Assembly (NCBI RefSeq): GCF_030273445.1
Contig: NZ_CP120678.1
Coordinates: 1,527,501-1,591,500 of the forward strand
Length of the DNA stretch: 64,000 nucleotides
Source: Selenobaculum gibii
GTDB taxonomy: Bacteria > Bacillota > Negativicutes > ICN-92133
Direction: 5' to 3'
Part shown: positions 17,581-27,776 of the stretch, one piece after another
How the letters are laid out: every line of letters begins with the position of its first letter
Numbering within the stretch: position 1 is the first letter of the stretch
Program-made: the position numbers and the translations under genes
The notes under the pieces: generated by a model
What the model was told of the DNA's origin: nothing
The model's input: the letters and a program-made list of their open reading frames with translations, nothing else
Databases searched by the model: none

Positions 17581-20061
17581 TTATTTTACTACAATATTCA
17601 CAATTTTATTTGGTATACAAATTACTTTAACAACTTTTTTCCCATCAATAGCAGCTTGTACTTTATCCTGTTGCATTGCTTTTTCTTCTAAAGCTTTTGC
17701 ATCAAGACCAGCAGCTACAATAATTTTATCCCGAACCTTGCCATTTATTTGCAGAACTATTTCTACCTCATCTAAAACAGTAGCTGCTGCATCATATTCA
17801 GGCCATTTTTCTTTATGAACACTGCCTTCACTGATTACTTCATTCCATAATTCTTCTGTAATATGTGGAGCAAAAGGCGCAAGTAAACGAAGTAATGATG
17901 AAATAACTTCGCGCATCAAACTATCATTTAATGCTTCGCCTTTGTCTTTTGCTGTATAAATTGCATTGACTAATTCCATGATTGAGCTAATTGCGGTATT
18001 GAAGTTAAATCGATTTCCAACATCCTCAGTTACCTTTTTAATTGTTGTATGAAGAACACGGCGCAACTCTTTTTCAACTTTTGTCAGCGTAGTTACATCA
18101 TATATAGCTTCGCCCTTCGTTACAGATGCTGCAAAATGATCAACAATACGCCATACTCTGCCTAAGAAACGATGCGCTCCTTCTACCCCTTGATCGCTCC
18201 ATTCCAAATCGCGTTCCGGTGGAGCAGCAAACAACATAAATACACGTGCAGTATCCGCACCATATGTGCCGATAATTTCTTCCGGAGAAACAACGTTTCC
18301 TTTAGATTTCGACATTTTTGAACCATCTTTAATTACCATTCCCTGGGTAAGTAAGTTTTTGAAAGGTTCATTAAAGTTTACTAACCCTGCATCTTTTAAC
18401 ACTTTGGTAAAGAAGCGTGAATAGAGTAAATGTAAAATCGCATGTTCAATTCCACCGATATATTGATCTACCGGCATCCAGTAGTTTGCTTTTTCACTAT
18501 CAAATGGCATTTTCTCATTTTTCGGGTCGGTGTAGCGCATATAATACCAGGAAGAACAAATAAACGTATCCATTGTATCCGTTTCACGACGTGCTTTCCC
18601 ACCACATTTTGGACAAGTACAATGTACAAATTCTTCAACTTGTGCTAATGGAGACACTGCACCAGCTTCAAAATTCACATTAGCTGGAAGCATTACTGGC
18701 AAATCTTCTTTTGGTACAGGAACAACACCACAGTCTGGACAATAAATTACAGGAATCGGCGCGCCCCAATAACGTTGACGGGAAACTAACCAATCTCGAA
18801 GACGATAGTTTACGCGACGTTTCCCAATATTATTTTTTTCTAACCAATCTAAAATGGCAACTTTTGCTTTTTCTACTGTCATTCCAGTAAATTCACCAGA
18901 GTCAACTAAAACCCCATCTTCGGTATAAGCATTTGTCATCTCATCTAATACTAAAGTTTTTCCTTCTGGAACTACTACAATTTTCTTTTGCAAATTATAT
19001 TTATTTGCAAATGCCCAATCGCGCTCATCATGCGTAGGTACACCCATAACTGCACCAGTACCATATTCATATAATACGTAATTTGCAATCCAGATTGGTA
19101 CACGTTCACCAGTGAACGGATTTACTGCATATTCCCCTGTAAAAATGCCTTCTTTTTCAACATCAGTAGCAGTACGATCAAGTTCACTTTGGTTGCGTAC
19201 CTTCTCCATAAAAGCCCTGATTTGTGCTTCGTTTTCTTTACCTGAAATCAACTTTTCAACCATTGGATGCTCTGCAGCCAAGACGACATAGCTTACGCCA
19301 AATACCGTATGTTGACAAGTTGTATAAACGGGTATTTTCTCTTGGATTGACGGAACATCAAAACTAAATTCTGCACCCTCACTGCGACCAATCCAATTTT
19401 CCTGCATCGTTTTTACTCGATCCGGCCAACCTTTTAACTCTTTTAAATCTTCAAGCAATACATCAGCATAATCAGTAATTTTAAAGAACCATTGTTCCAG
19501 CTCTTTTTTTACAACTTCTGAATCACAACGCCAGCATTGTCCATCGATAACTTGCTCATTTGCCAATACCGTATTACATTGATTGCACCAATTCACAGCC
19601 GCTTTCTTTTTATATGCTAATCCTTTTTCATAAAACAATAAGAATAACCACTGCGTCCAACGATAATATTCCGGCGTACAAGTCGCTACTTCACGATCCC
19701 AATCGTAAGAAAGTCCAATTTCACGTTGTTGCCGACGCATATTTTCAATATTTTTAAATGTCCATTCAGCAGGCTGTACACCATGTTTAATTGCCGCATT
19801 TTCCGCCGGCATTCCAAATGCATCCCACCCCATCGGATGAAGTACATTAAACCCTTGCATTGCTTTATATCTAGCAATAACATCACCGATAGAATAGTTA
19901 CGAACATGCCCCATATGTAAATTTCCTGATGGGTAAGGGAACATTTCAAGTACATAATATTCTGGTTTCTGTCTATCAAGTTCTGTTTTGAATGCACTGT
20001 TTTCTAACCATTTTTCTTGCCATTTGCGCTCAATCTCTTGCGGAGAATATTTTTCGTTCAC
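17581..20061 (-). CDS. leuS: Leucyl-tRNA synthetase
   Basis: Class Ia synthetase charging tRNA-Leu. At 826 residues it has the bacterial LeuRS length. The HIGH-type motif is [15 protein letters not shown] (about 42-56). A zinc ribbon (CNQC...CWRC) is near 160-180, and the CP1 editing domain spans roughly 225-415. The KMSKS motif is [12 protein letters not shown] (about 575), followed by the anticodon-binding domain and C-terminal extension. Translation starts at GTG with AAGGAGG seven bases upstream. It is monocistronic behind a CUC-specifier T-box, so it responds to uncharged tRNA-Leu. Confidence 0.97.
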   Translation of the reverse strand: MNEKYSPQEIERKWQEKWLENSAFKTELDRQKPEYYVLEMFPYPSGNLHMGHVRNYSIGDVIARYKAMQGFNVLHPMGWDAFGMPAENAAIKHGVQPAEWTFKNIENMRRQQREIGLSYDWDREVATCTPEYYRWTQWLFLLFYEKGLAYKKKAAVNWCNQCNTVLANEQVIDGQCWRCDSEVVKKELEQWFFKITDYADVLLEDLKELKGWPDRVKTMQENWIGRSEGAEFSFDVPSIQEKIPVYTTCQHTVFGVSYVVLAAEHPMVEKLISGKENEAQIRAFMEKVRNQSELDRTATDVEKEGIFTGEYAVNPFTGERVPIWIANYVLYEYGTGAVMGVPTHDERDWAFANKYNLQKKIVVVPEGKTLVLDEMTNAYTEDGVLVDSGEFTGMTVEKAKVAILDWLEKNNIGKRRVNYRLRDWLVSRQRYWGAPIPVIYCPDCGVVPVPKEDLPVMLPANVNFEAGAVSPLAQVEEFVHCTCPKCGGKARRETDTMDTFICSSWYYMRYTDPKNEKMPFDSEKANYWMPVDQYIGGIEHAILHLLYSRFFTKVLKDAGLVNFNEPFKNLLTQGMVIKDGSKMSKSKGNVVSPEEIIGTYGADTARVFMLFAAPPERDLEWSDQGVEGAHRFLGRVWRIVDHFAASVTKGEAIYDVTTLTKVEKELRRVLHTTIKKVTEDVGNRFNFNTAISSIMELVNAIYTAKDKGEALNDSLMREVISSLLRLLAPFAPHITEELWNEVISEGSVHKEKWPEYDAAATVLDEVEIVLQINGKVRDKIIVAAGLDAKALEEKAMQQDKVQAAIDGKKVVKVICIPNKIVNIVVK

Positions 20062-20144
20062 GTTTGTGCCTCCTTGAATATTTACAAAGTAAAGTAGACT
20101 TGATTCAGCGGAGCTTTTACTCCATTCGAATTTTAGTCGTCCCT

Positions 20145-20400
20145 GAATAAATAAAAAAATCCCTTGGCATATTGCCAGGGACGATTATATCGCGGTACCA
20201 CCCTGATTGACACCTCTCTTAGATGTCCTCTCATTTATGCTTGTAACGCGAATCAGCGTCGGCCATTAGCCGAATCTCCATAGCGAGTTCAACTTTTTTA
20301 CATATTGGCTCACATCACCCGCCAACTTTCTGTGCTGCAAATAAAGTTTACTACTCTATTTCATCGAATGATAAAAAATTTTAGTAAAATACTATACATT
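20145..20400 (-). promoter_or_regulatory. T-box riboswitch, leucine (CUC specifier)
   Basis: On the minus strand, Stem I contains GTTGAACTCGCTATGG, giving the specifier CUC (20285-20287, Leu). The consensus T-box AGGGTGGTACCGCG lies at 20190-20203. The terminator TCCCTTGGCA/TGCCAGGGA (20160-20181) ends in a T-run. It regulates leuS by tRNA-Leu charging. Confidence 0.93.
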
Positions 20401-20405
20401 TGTTC

Positions 20406-20434
20406 ATTATAGCTTTTCACCTGCAGAAAGTCAA
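20406..20434 (-). promoter_or_regulatory. Sigma-A promoter of leuS
   Basis: TTGACT, 17 bases, TATAAT on the minus strand, just upstream of the T-box leader. Confidence 0.88.
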
Positions 20435-20530
20435 CTTTCATCAATAAATAAGCACTTTACTCCATATGTGTACATAGCCAGTTCTATTCAAAAGCAAGTT
20501 GCATAAACTTTAATATTGGGAGGTGCGTTT

Positions 20531-20923
20531 ATGTACAAATTGATTATTGGTAATGTTAGAGTAAATGTTTTAGACGATAATATTTCTCACACACAAGCCG
20601 TAAATGCAGCGAGACAAGCAATTTTAGATGCAGGCAATCAAAATAAACTGCTTAGCAGTGTAGAAATTTCCCGTTTAGGGGATGAACTAGAAGTAAATAC
20701 TATAGAAAGAACAGGTGCAAAACTATTACGAAAAAGCTTAAAACAAAGTATGCTTGACGGCATTCTTACTGCAGCCTGTGAAAAACTTTCACCGTCTGAT
20801 GGATTTAGTTTAAAAGATGCTTGGTTTGACAACGATACAAGTCAAGAGTGGCATGGCAGCGATGTCATCAACATTCGCGAAGAACTAATTAACAAATTAG
20901 AAGAGTGGATCAAAAATGCTTAA
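20531..20923 (+). CDS. Uncharacterised protein, 130 residues
   Basis: I do not recognise this family. The start ATG at 20531 has GGGAGGTG seven bases upstream. The protein is soluble, without signal peptide or membrane segment. It opens with a beta-rich MYKLIIGNVRVNVLDD, then a helix with TQAVNAARQAILDAG. The middle has ERTGAKLLRKSLKQSMLDGI and the end is an acidic/amphipathic helix (EELINKLEEWIKNA). It lies on the plus strand between the divergent leuS leader and lgt and has its own terminator, so it is probably monocistronic. Codon use matches the neighbours. No function can be proposed. Confidence 0.75.
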   Translation: MYKLIIGNVRVNVLDDNISHTQAVNAARQAILDAGNQNKLLSSVEISRLGDELEVNTIERTGAKLLRKSLKQSMLDGILTAACEKLSPSDGFSLKDAWFDNDTSQEWHGSDVINIREELINKLEEWIKNA

Positions 20924-20941
20924 ACCCTAATACATATTTTT

Positions 20942-20985
20942 AAAGTAATCCTAATGGATAAAATCCTTGGATTACTTTTTATTTT
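20942..20985 (+). terminator. Terminator after the 130-residue unknown
   Basis: AAAGTAATCC and GGATTACTTT pair around a loop and are followed by TTTATTTTA. Confidence 0.8.
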
Positions 20986-21098
20986 ACTAAAATTGATTAT
21001 TGTTATAAATTCTTCTATAATATACTTCATAAATCATTATAGATTTGACGATAACATAATTTTAAAATTCGTTAAGTCATTGAATAAACGGAGGCACT

Positions 21099-21884
21099 AT
21101 GCATCAATATCTTTTTTTTATTGGAGATTTTCCAATTCGCTCATACGGACTAGTATTAAGCATGAGCATCATTTTAGCAACAGGCGTTGCCTACTTTCTC
21201 GCTAAACAAGATGGACGCTGGCATAATCATATCATTGATATGGGAATTTATTGTGGGTTAGGCGGAATCTTAGGTGCTAGATTATGGGATGTTTTCTTCT
21301 TTGATTGGGGTTATTATCAACACCATTTAAATGAACTTTTCTATGTTTGGCAGGGCGGAATGGCAATTCAAGGTGGAGTTGTTCTCGGCTCAATTGTAGG
21401 CATCCTGTATACAAGATACTACAAAATTGACACTTGGGCACTCGCCGATATTATTGCCCCTGCAATTATTTTAGGACAAGCTTTAGGACGAATTGCAAAC
21501 TTACTTAATGGAGATGCTTTCGGGCATCCAACGGGTAGCTCCTTTGGCATCATCTATCCAACAACGACTCTTGCTTACCAAACTTATGGAAATCAACCTT
21601 TATGGCCGGCAGAAATTTGGGAGGGACAAATCGACATCGTCATTTTTGCACTTCTTCTTATTTTCCGTTCTATCAGACATGCCAAAGGTCAAGTATTTAT
21701 TCTTTATACGATGCTCTACTCATTAGCCCGTTTCTTTTTAGAATATTTACGTGGAGATTACAACAATCTTATTCTCGGACTAAAATCAGCGCAATGGACA
21801 AGCTTAATCGTGTTTTGTATTGGTTTTTGTTTGTTCATTTGGTGCGGTATTCGTGAAAAGCGAGCCAAAGAAAAGAATTCATAA
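21099..21884 (+). CDS. lgt: Phosphatidylglycerol-prolipoprotein diacylglyceryl transferase
   Basis: Attaches diacylglycerol to the lipobox cysteine of prolipoproteins in the cytoplasmic membrane. The 261-residue, seven-helix protein shows SYGLVLSMSIILA, GGILGARLWDVFFFDW, WQGGMAIQGGVVLGS and the Lgt signature GRIANLLNGDAFGHPTG with its essential Arg and Asn. A late YSLARFFLEYLRGD segment carries the conserved Glu and Arg. Start ATG has GGAGG at proper spacing. It stands alone on the plus strand and ends at a bidirectional terminator shared with the transglycosylase gene. Confidence 0.95.
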   Translation: MHQYLFFIGDFPIRSYGLVLSMSIILATGVAYFLAKQDGRWHNHIIDMGIYCGLGGILGARLWDVFFFDWGYYQHHLNELFYVWQGGMAIQGGVVLGSIVGILYTRYYKIDTWALADIIAPAIILGQALGRIANLLNGDAFGHPTGSSFGIIYPTTTLAYQTYGNQPLWPAEIWEGQIDIVIFALLLIFRSIRHAKGQVFILYTMLYSLARFFLEYLRGDYNNLILGLKSAQWTSLIVFCIGFCLFIWCGIREKRAKEKNS

Positions 21885-21932
21885 TAAAAGGCTGAAGAAC
21901 ACAGCTTACGCTGTAAATTCTTCAGCCTTTTA
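21884..21932. terminator. Bidirectional terminator, lgt and the transglycosylase gene
   Basis: ATAAAAGGCTGAAGAA pairs with TTCTTCAGCCTTTTAT around a loop that itself holds an AGC/GCT mini-stem. It serves both convergent genes; the stop codon of the transglycosylase gene lies at its edge. Confidence 0.9.
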
Positions 21933-22556
21933 TTCTTGATACAAACTTTTATATTTGTTTTTGCTTTTTAACACTTTCGTTACATATTCACGCGTTTCTT
22001 TAAACGGAATTTGTTTCACATCTTGAAACGACATATCCCATTGATATTTTTCCATCCACTCTTTTACATTGCCACGCCCCGCATTATATGCGGCAAGCAT
22101 TAAAACTTCATTTCCTTCAAACTCTTTATGCAGTGATGATAAATACCAAGTACCAAATCGAATATTAATTTCCGGGTCCTCTAGCTCTGCCAAAGTGAAA
22201 TCTTCATCTTCCATTTGCTGTGCTATCCACTTTGCTGTTTCCGGCATTAATTGCATTAAACCCATCGCACCCTTGTGCGAGCGCGCTTGAAAATTAAACT
22301 TACTTTCACTTAAAATGACTCCTGCAACTAAAAAAGGATCGAGTTTTTTTTCGACAGCATAATCAATAACCAATTCACGGTACGGATATGGATAAAACAC
22401 TTTCTTTTGAAACCATGCACTTTGAAAAATAGCATAACAAATAAAACTAAAACATACTAAAATCCCCAAAAATGCCTGCCACTTTATTTTTTTATAAGAT
22501 GACAAACGCATCACTCCGCTTTTCTCTTGATAACGTAACACCAAATGATTATCCAT
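21930..22556 (-). CDS. Membrane-anchored lytic transglycosylase (SLT family)
   Basis: Peptidoglycan-cleaving enzyme of the soluble lytic transglycosylase fold. One N-terminal membrane anchor (AFLGILVCFSFICYAIF) is followed by an SLT domain with the catalytic glutamate in ILSESKFNFQARS, then KGAMGLMQLMPETAKWIA and MLAAYNAGRGNVKEW. The length of 208 residues is typical of the small Firmicute enzyme. The ATG at 22556 begins seven bases after the coaE stop; an internal ATG at 22511 after GCGGAGTG is an alternative start. It is the last gene of the polA-mutM-coaE operon, an arrangement common in Clostridia and relatives. Confidence 0.9.
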   Translation of the reverse strand: MDNHLVLRYQEKSGVMRLSSYKKIKWQAFLGILVCFSFICYAIFQSAWFQKKVFYPYPYRELVIDYAVEKKLDPFLVAGVILSESKFNFQARSHKGAMGLMQLMPETAKWIAQQMEDEDFTLAELEDPEINIRFGTWYLSSLHKEFEGNEVLMLAAYNAGRGNVKEWMEKYQWDMSFQDVKQIPFKETREYVTKVLKSKNKYKSLYQE

Positions 22557-22563
22557 GAAAAAT

Positions 22564-23175
22564 CTAATCGTTTCCTTTCAATCCATCCCTCAAATATCTC
22601 CAGCGATTTGAAACTTGTTTTTTAGTATAATCTATATCCTTATTATTATCAATAACGAAACTTGCTCTTTTTACTTTTTCTTTTAGCGACATTTGACTGT
22701 TAATTCTCGCTTTTGCTTCTTCTTTAGACCAGTTATTTCTCTGTATCAATCGATTCAATTGATTTTTTTCATCTGCATAAACAACCCATACTTCATCCGC
22801 CATTTTATCCCAACCAACCTCAAATAAAAGAGGAATATCAAGCACAATGACTTCTATCCGCTTCTCTTCTAATACGCTTAAACAATGCTCAATTTCTGAT
22901 TTAATATACTTATGCGTAATTGATTCCAGGATCTTTTTCTCATTCTCATCATTAAAGATAATATTACCTAACCGAATTCGATCAATACTTTTATTTTTAG
23001 TCAATATTTCTTCACCAAAATGTGCAACAATTTCTTTCCAAGCATCTTTTTGTGGTTCTACAATATTTCTCGCTATCTTATCAGCATCAATAATGTCTGC
23101 GCCCAACTCTTTTAGTATACGGCTTACTGTACTTTTTCCACTTGCAATGCCACCTGTTAACCCCAGTATAAACAT
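22564..23175 (-). CDS. coaE: Dephospho-CoA kinase
   Basis: Last step of coenzyme A synthesis, phosphorylating the ribose 3'-OH of dephospho-CoA. The 203-residue P-loop kinase has LGLTGGIASGKSTVSRIL at its start, DADKIAR, a lid region and VLDIPLLFEVGWDKM. I chose the ATG at 23175, which puts the P-loop at the usual place and has GAGG upstream; earlier in-frame starts would add an unusual 11-residue tail. It lies 11 bases after mutM. Confidence 0.95.
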   Translation of the reverse strand: MFILGLTGGIASGKSTVSRILKELGADIIDADKIARNIVEPQKDAWKEIVAHFGEEILTKNKSIDRIRLGNIIFNDENEKKILESITHKYIKSEIEHCLSVLEEKRIEVIVLDIPLLFEVGWDKMADEVWVVYADEKNQLNRLIQRNNWSKEEAKARINSQMSLKEKVKRASFVIDNNKDIDYTKKQVSNRWRYLRDGLKGND

Positions 23176-23186
23176 CTTACACATCC

Positions 23187-24011
23187 TCATTTTTGACATT
23201 GCGGACAAAAATGCGTACCCCGCCCGCCGACTTCAATTTTTTCGATAATACTTCCACAAAATCTACATGGCAGTCCATTCCTTCCATAAACAAACAAATT
23301 CTCTTGATGACTACCTTTTTCACCATTTCCATTTCGATAATCTCTAAATGTCGTTCCACCATCATTTATTCCAGCATCAATTACTTGATTAATCGCTGCA
23401 TGTAGCTGGTTAATTTCATCCACAGCCAATGAATTACCTACTCTTTCCGGATGGATTTTGGAAAGAATTAAACACTCATCCACATATATATTTCCTAAGC
23501 CACCAATATATTTCTGATTCAATAAAAAAGATTTTATTTTCCCACGATTTGATTTTAAGGCTTCTTGCAAATAAGCAATCGTAAATTCAGCAGATAACGG
23601 TTCCGGCCCCATATTCGCAAGTCCGGAAATTCGCCATAATTCATCTTTCTTTATCGCATACAAAGTCCCTAAAGTACGCGTATCAGCATAGGTCAATACA
23701 TCACCATTATTTAAGTGAAATACAATTCTTGTATATGCATCACGTTCATCGCCTTCACTTACGTAACATAATCTTCCTGTCATTCGCAAGTGAATAACAA
23801 GCATATCACTATTATCTAATTCCAATAATAGATACTTCCCTCTGCGTTTAAAATCTGCGATTGTTCTACCGATTATCATCGACTCAAAGTTTTCAACCGT
23901 AGGCCACTTTACTAACCTAGACAACAAAACTTCCACATTGGTAATCATTTTACCTTTTAATCTATCTACTAAGTTTCTACGAATAATTTCAACTTCAGGC
24001 ATTTCAGGCAT
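23187..24011 (-). CDS. mutM: Formamidopyrimidine-DNA glycosylase (Fpg)
   Basis: Base-excision repair enzyme removing 8-oxoguanine and formamidopyrimidines, with AP-lyase activity. It begins MPEMPEVEIIRR, the MPELPEVE-type N-terminus in which Pro2 is the catalytic nucleophile and Glu3 is conserved. Lys57 is in GRRGKYLLLELD-like RGKYLL, and the C-terminal zinc finger is CRFCG...CPQC. The first ATG at 24011 is favoured by GGGAGG eight bases upstream. It sits between polA and coaE in one operon. Confidence 0.96.
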   Translation of the reverse strand: MPEMPEVEIIRRNLVDRLKGKMITNVEVLLSRLVKWPTVENFESMIIGRTIADFKRRGKYLLLELDNSDMLVIHLRMTGRLCYVSEGDERDAYTRIVFHLNNGDVLTYADTRTLGTLYAIKKDELWRISGLANMGPEPLSAEFTIAYLQEALKSNRGKIKSFLLNQKYIGGLGNIYVDECLILSKIHPERVGNSLAVDEINQLHAAINQVIDAGINDGGTTFRDYRNGNGEKGSHQENLFVYGRNGLPCRFCGSIIEKIEVGGRGTHFCPQCQK

Positions 24012-24026
24012 TTTACTCGCCTCCCA

Positions 24027-26660
24027 TCACTTTGCTTGCGCCCAATTTTCCCCCATATGAATATCAATGGTAAGCGGTACGTTAAGCTTTGCTACACCTT
24101 GCATAGAATTACGCAAAATTTCAGATACAATTTTCATTTCATCCTTTACGGTTTCAATGACTAACTCATCGTGTACCTGTAGCAAAATTCGACTACGTAA
24201 ATTTCTTTTCTTTAGTTCATGAAAAGCATCAATCATCGCTTTTTTTATAATATCCGCGGCTGTTCCTTGTATTGGGGTATTCATTGCTGTACGTTCAGCA
24301 AAAGAGCGTTGATTATAATTACTACTATTAATTTCCGGCAAATACCTTTTTCGTCCAAATAAAGTTGTGACATACCCTTGTGTATGGGCATCTTTCACCA
24401 TTTGATCAATAAATTCTTTTACACCTTGGCACTTTGTAAAATAACTTTCGATATAAATACCGGCTTCTTTCCTCGTCACTCCCAAATCCTTTGATAAACC
24501 ATAATCACTAATCCCATATACGATTCCAAAATTTACGGCTTTTGCCCGACTTCTCAATTCACTTGTCACTTCTTCCATTGGTACACCAAATACTTCTGAT
24601 GCAGTACGCGTATGAATATCTTGATTTTGTGTAAACGCTTCAACAAAATTTTTATCACCTGACATATGCGCCAATACTCTAAGTTCAATTTGTGAATAGT
24701 CAGCAGATAATAAGTAATCATAACCGACGCCTGGCACAAAAAGTTCACGAATTCTCTTTCCTGCATCCGTCCTTACAGGAATGTTTTGCAGATTCGGATC
24801 AGAGCTACTCAAACGACCGGTAGCAGTTACCATTTGATTAAACTGAGTATAAATTCTACCTGTTTTTTCATGAATTAATACACTTAGTCCATCCAAATAC
24901 GTTGATTTTAATTTTGTTAATGTACGATATTCTAGAAGTTTGCGTATAATTGGATGATGATGCACTAAAGACTCTAAAACTTCAACATCCGTAGAATAAC
25001 CGCGTTTTGTTTTCTTTATGATTGGCAATTCTAATTTTTCAAAAAGAATTTCACCAAGCTGTTTTGTTGAATTTACATTAAACTCCTGCTCTGCTAATTC
25101 ATAAATCTCTTTCAATAAAACTTTTATTTTTTCCGCTATTTCTAGCGCCATATCCTGTAAATTATCTGCATGTACACTTATTCCCGCCCCTTCCATGGCG
25201 GCTAAAACTTCTACCAAGGGAATTTCAATTTCGTCGTACAAGCTTTCTAAATCATTCTCTTGTAATTTACTATGCAAAACTGTAGATAAATCATGAATAC
25301 ACAACGCCGACCAAGTTGCATAAATACATTCATTCTCAAAATCTTCTGGTTGATTATATTCTCCCAAATAACGTTCCATTAGTCTTGCTAAATCATAATT
25401 GTTATTTGTCGGTTCTAATAAGTACGCAGCTAACATTGTATCAAATAAACTACCTGCAATTGTTATATTTAAAGGATGACAAGCATGATACATAGGTTTT
25501 AAATCATGCGTAATTTTACAAATCGTCGCATCCGACAACAGTGCAAGGATATCCATCCACCCTTCAATTTTACTATCAATATAAGCACTATCACCATTTT
25601 CTGTAACGACTGCTAGCCCTTTTAAACTCATTTCCGGAATGCGACCATCTAAAACTGGTGCAAAAACGAATTTTCTTTCTGCACGAACCAATCGAATTAA
25701 TCTTTCTACTTCCTCTTTATTTTTCAAATATACTGGCTCCGGCAATTCACTAACCACTGTACCAAACCCAAAGTCATCCGTTTCTCCAGGAAATAAAGTA
25801 TCTAATCGCGACAAAACACTCCGAAATTCATATTGATTGCAAAAATCTCTTATTTTTTTAGTGTCAGGCTGAATTTTATATGATTCTAAATCAAATTCGA
25901 TATCCATATCCCGAACGATGGTCGCTAATTTTTTCGACAGAATTGCTAATTCACGATTTTCTGTTAAACGCTCTTTTAATTTTTTGCCAGAAATATCATC
26001 AATATGCTCCAAAACATTTTCTAAAGAGTTATATTCCATCAATAGTTTTGTCGCTGTTTTTTCTCCGACACCTGGAACCCCCGGAATATTATCAGAACTA
26101 TCTCCCATTAATCCTTTCAAATCAATTAATTGTAATGGTTCTAATCCATATTTTTCTTTAAATGCAATCTCATCAAAAATCTCCATTTCAGAAATGCCTT
26201 TTTTCGTCAACATCACTTTTATATTTCCACCAATAAGCTGCAAGGCGTCTTTATCGCCAGTAACTACAATAACCTCATGCCCTTCATTTGCCGCTCTTGT
26301 TGCCATTGTACCAATAATATCATCAGCCTCAAAACCAGCTTTTTCAACTAAGGCTATACCAAAAACCTCAATTAACTCATGCAATAGAGGAATCTGCGAA
26401 GATAATTCACTCGGTGTTTGCTTACGCGTAGCTTTATATTCATTAAACAATTCATTACGAAAAGTCTTTTTCCCTTTATCAAACGCAATAACTAATCGAT
26501 CCGGTTGTAACTCTCCAATTAATTTCACCAGCATACTAGCAAATCCATAGACAGCATTTGTGTATTGCCCACTTGCCGTAGATAACAACGGTAATGCATA
26601 AAACGCGCGATAAAGAAAACTACTTCCATCTATTACAACAAATTTTTTCACTTTTTCCAC
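24027..26660 (-). CDS. polA: DNA polymerase I
   Basis: An 877-residue Pol I. The 5'-3' exonuclease domain (about 1-290) has VIDGSSFLYRAFYA, GFEADDIIG and the GVPGVGEKTA helix-hairpin-helix. The polymerase domain shows motif A DYSQIELRVLAHMSGD, motif B RAKAVNFGIVYGISDYG and motif C QVHDELVIE. The middle 3'-5' exonuclease domain lacks the DxE motif (KFVFAPVLDGRIP stands where FAFDTE is expected), so proofreading is predicted to be absent, as in many Firmicutes. Start: GTG at 26660, or GTG at 26651, which is better spaced from GGGGTGG. It leads the polA-mutM-coaE-transglycosylase operon. Confidence 0.96.
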   Translation of the reverse strand: MEKVKKFVVIDGSSFLYRAFYALPLLSTASGQYTNAVYGFASMLVKLIGELQPDRLVIAFDKGKKTFRNELFNEYKATRKQTPSELSSQIPLLHELIEVFGIALVEKAGFEADDIIGTMATRAANEGHEVIVVTGDKDALQLIGGNIKVMLTKKGISEMEIFDEIAFKEKYGLEPLQLIDLKGLMGDSSDNIPGVPGVGEKTATKLLMEYNSLENVLEHIDDISGKKLKERLTENRELAILSKKLATIVRDMDIEFDLESYKIQPDTKKIRDFCNQYEFRSVLSRLDTLFPGETDDFGFGTVVSELPEPVYLKNKEEVERLIRLVRAERKFVFAPVLDGRIPEMSLKGLAVVTENGDSAYIDSKIEGWMDILALLSDATICKITHDLKPMYHACHPLNITIAGSLFDTMLAAYLLEPTNNNYDLARLMERYLGEYNQPEDFENECIYATWSALCIHDLSTVLHSKLQENDLESLYDEIEIPLVEVLAAMEGAGISVHADNLQDMALEIAEKIKVLLKEIYELAEQEFNVNSTKQLGEILFEKLELPIIKKTKRGYSTDVEVLESLVHHHPIIRKLLEYRTLTKLKSTYLDGLSVLIHEKTGRIYTQFNQMVTATGRLSSSDPNLQNIPVRTDAGKRIRELFVPGVGYDYLLSADYSQIELRVLAHMSGDKNFVEAFTQNQDIHTRTASEVFGVPMEEVTSELRSRAKAVNFGIVYGISDYGLSKDLGVTRKEAGIYIESYFTKCQGVKEFIDQMVKDAHTQGYVTTLFGRKRYLPEINSSNYNQRSFAERTAMNTPIQGTAADIIKKAMIDAFHELKKRNLRSRILLQVHDELVIETVKDEMKIVSEILRNSMQGVAKLNVPLTIDIHMGENWAQAK

Positions 26661-26754
26661 CCCATCATTTAACCTCTTACTTTATATATTTATTTTAGCT
26701 ATAACCATTATAACATTTGCTATTCACTTGAAAAGTCCTTTAAAATATGATAAA

Positions 26755-26785
26755 AAGGGTAAATTCACTTTGAATTTACCCTTTC
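26755..26785 (-). terminator. Terminator after the L,D-transpeptidase gene
   Basis: AAGGGTAAATTCA and TGAATTTACCCTT form a 13-bp stem with a three-base loop and flanking A- and T-runs. It lies between the transpeptidase stop and the polA promoter region (a TATAAT-like -10 at 26707-26712). Confidence 0.88.
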
Positions 26786-26795
26786 TTCAATACAA

Positions 26796-27776
26796 TTAAA
26801 ATTGTTCATTACAACTTTCAATTCTCATCATATTGCGCCCAGCATCCCAATTTGCATACAATCCATAAAGCGTATGTACATCATCTTTATTTATATATAA
26901 AATATTATCTCGCACAAATCCTCTTGCATTTCCATAATAGCTAGTCAAATTTTGTGTATCTGGATTCCATTCTACATTTGTTTTTTGCTCAATTGCAATT
27001 GGAATGACTGGTAGATAGTAAATACCATTTTGTAGAACACCACGTTTATCTATCTTTTTTCCATTAACTAAAATCGAAAATGACTTACCGAGTACCATCG
27101 GCTCACCATTTGAATAAGCTAAGGCTTCATATAGCTTATCATTATCTACAAAACCGTTTAAACCATATCTAGTAAGTTGTTTATTAATCCCATCCATCGT
27201 TATCGTTTGGCAACCGTATTCATCAGGATAAATTTTTAAACTAACGTTTCCATCTAAGCCCTCACAAATAATCAATCGTTGATATGTAATTTTGACTGGA
27301 GTACCTATTTGTACTTTTTCATATAAATCTTCAACGTCAGCTTCAACCATCCGTACACAACCATTAGATACATATCCGCCAATAGATTCTGGTTTATTCG
27401 TCCCATGAATACCATATACCCCGTCAAATTCAATCCAACGATATCCTAAAGGATTATCTGGACCCGATTCTATAATGACTAATTCTTCCTTATTATCCTT
27501 TAAACTATTAACATTTTCTTGAAACGGCTTTATCCAGATAGGATTTTTTTCTTTTGCCTTTACATTAAAATCACCTATAGGTGTCTTATTTTCTTTAGTT
27601 CCAATCCCTACATTATAAACTTTTATAGCCTTTCCATCTGCAAAAATCGTTAACGTACGACTTGGAATATTAACTACAATACTTGGATTTGTAATTTCAG
27701 CAGCAGCTACAGGTAGTATCATTATAGATATCACCATAAAGCTCATTGCTAAAATCAAACCAAAAGACTTAAGCAC
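26796..27776 (-). CDS. Secreted L,D-transpeptidase with C-terminal copper-amine-oxidase-like domain
   Basis: A 326-residue exported protein. It has a signal peptide (about 1-26, ending PVAAAE), then a YkuD catalytic domain (about 32-160) with IPSRTLTIFADG and the active-site HGTNKPESIGGYVSNGCVRM containing catalytic His and Cys. The second half (about 220-326) resembles the Cu_amine_oxidase N-terminal-like stalk: ILVNGKKID, GVLQNGIYYLPV and RGFVRDNILYINKDDV. Family members make 3-3 peptidoglycan cross-links or attach proteins to the wall. The stalk may anchor or orient the enzyme (inference). Start is GTG with GGAAGGA upstream. It lies between polA and a histidine kinase gene, without an obvious operon link. 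Confidence 0.88.
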   Translation of the reverse strand: MLKSFGLILAMSFMVISIMILPVAAAEITNPSIVVNIPSRTLTIFADGKAIKVYNVGIGTKENKTPIGDFNVKAKEKNPIWIKPFQENVNSLKDNKEELVIIESGPDNPLGYRWIEFDGVYGIHGTNKPESIGGYVSNGCVRMVEADVEDLYEKVQIGTPVKITYQRLIICEGLDGNVSLKIYPDEYGCQTITMDGINKQLTRYGLNGFVDNDKLYEALAYSNGEPMVLGKSFSILVNGKKIDKRGVLQNGIYYLPVIPIAIEQKTNVEWNPDTQNLTSYYGNARGFVRDNILYINKDDVHTLYGLYANWDAGRNMMRIESCNEQF

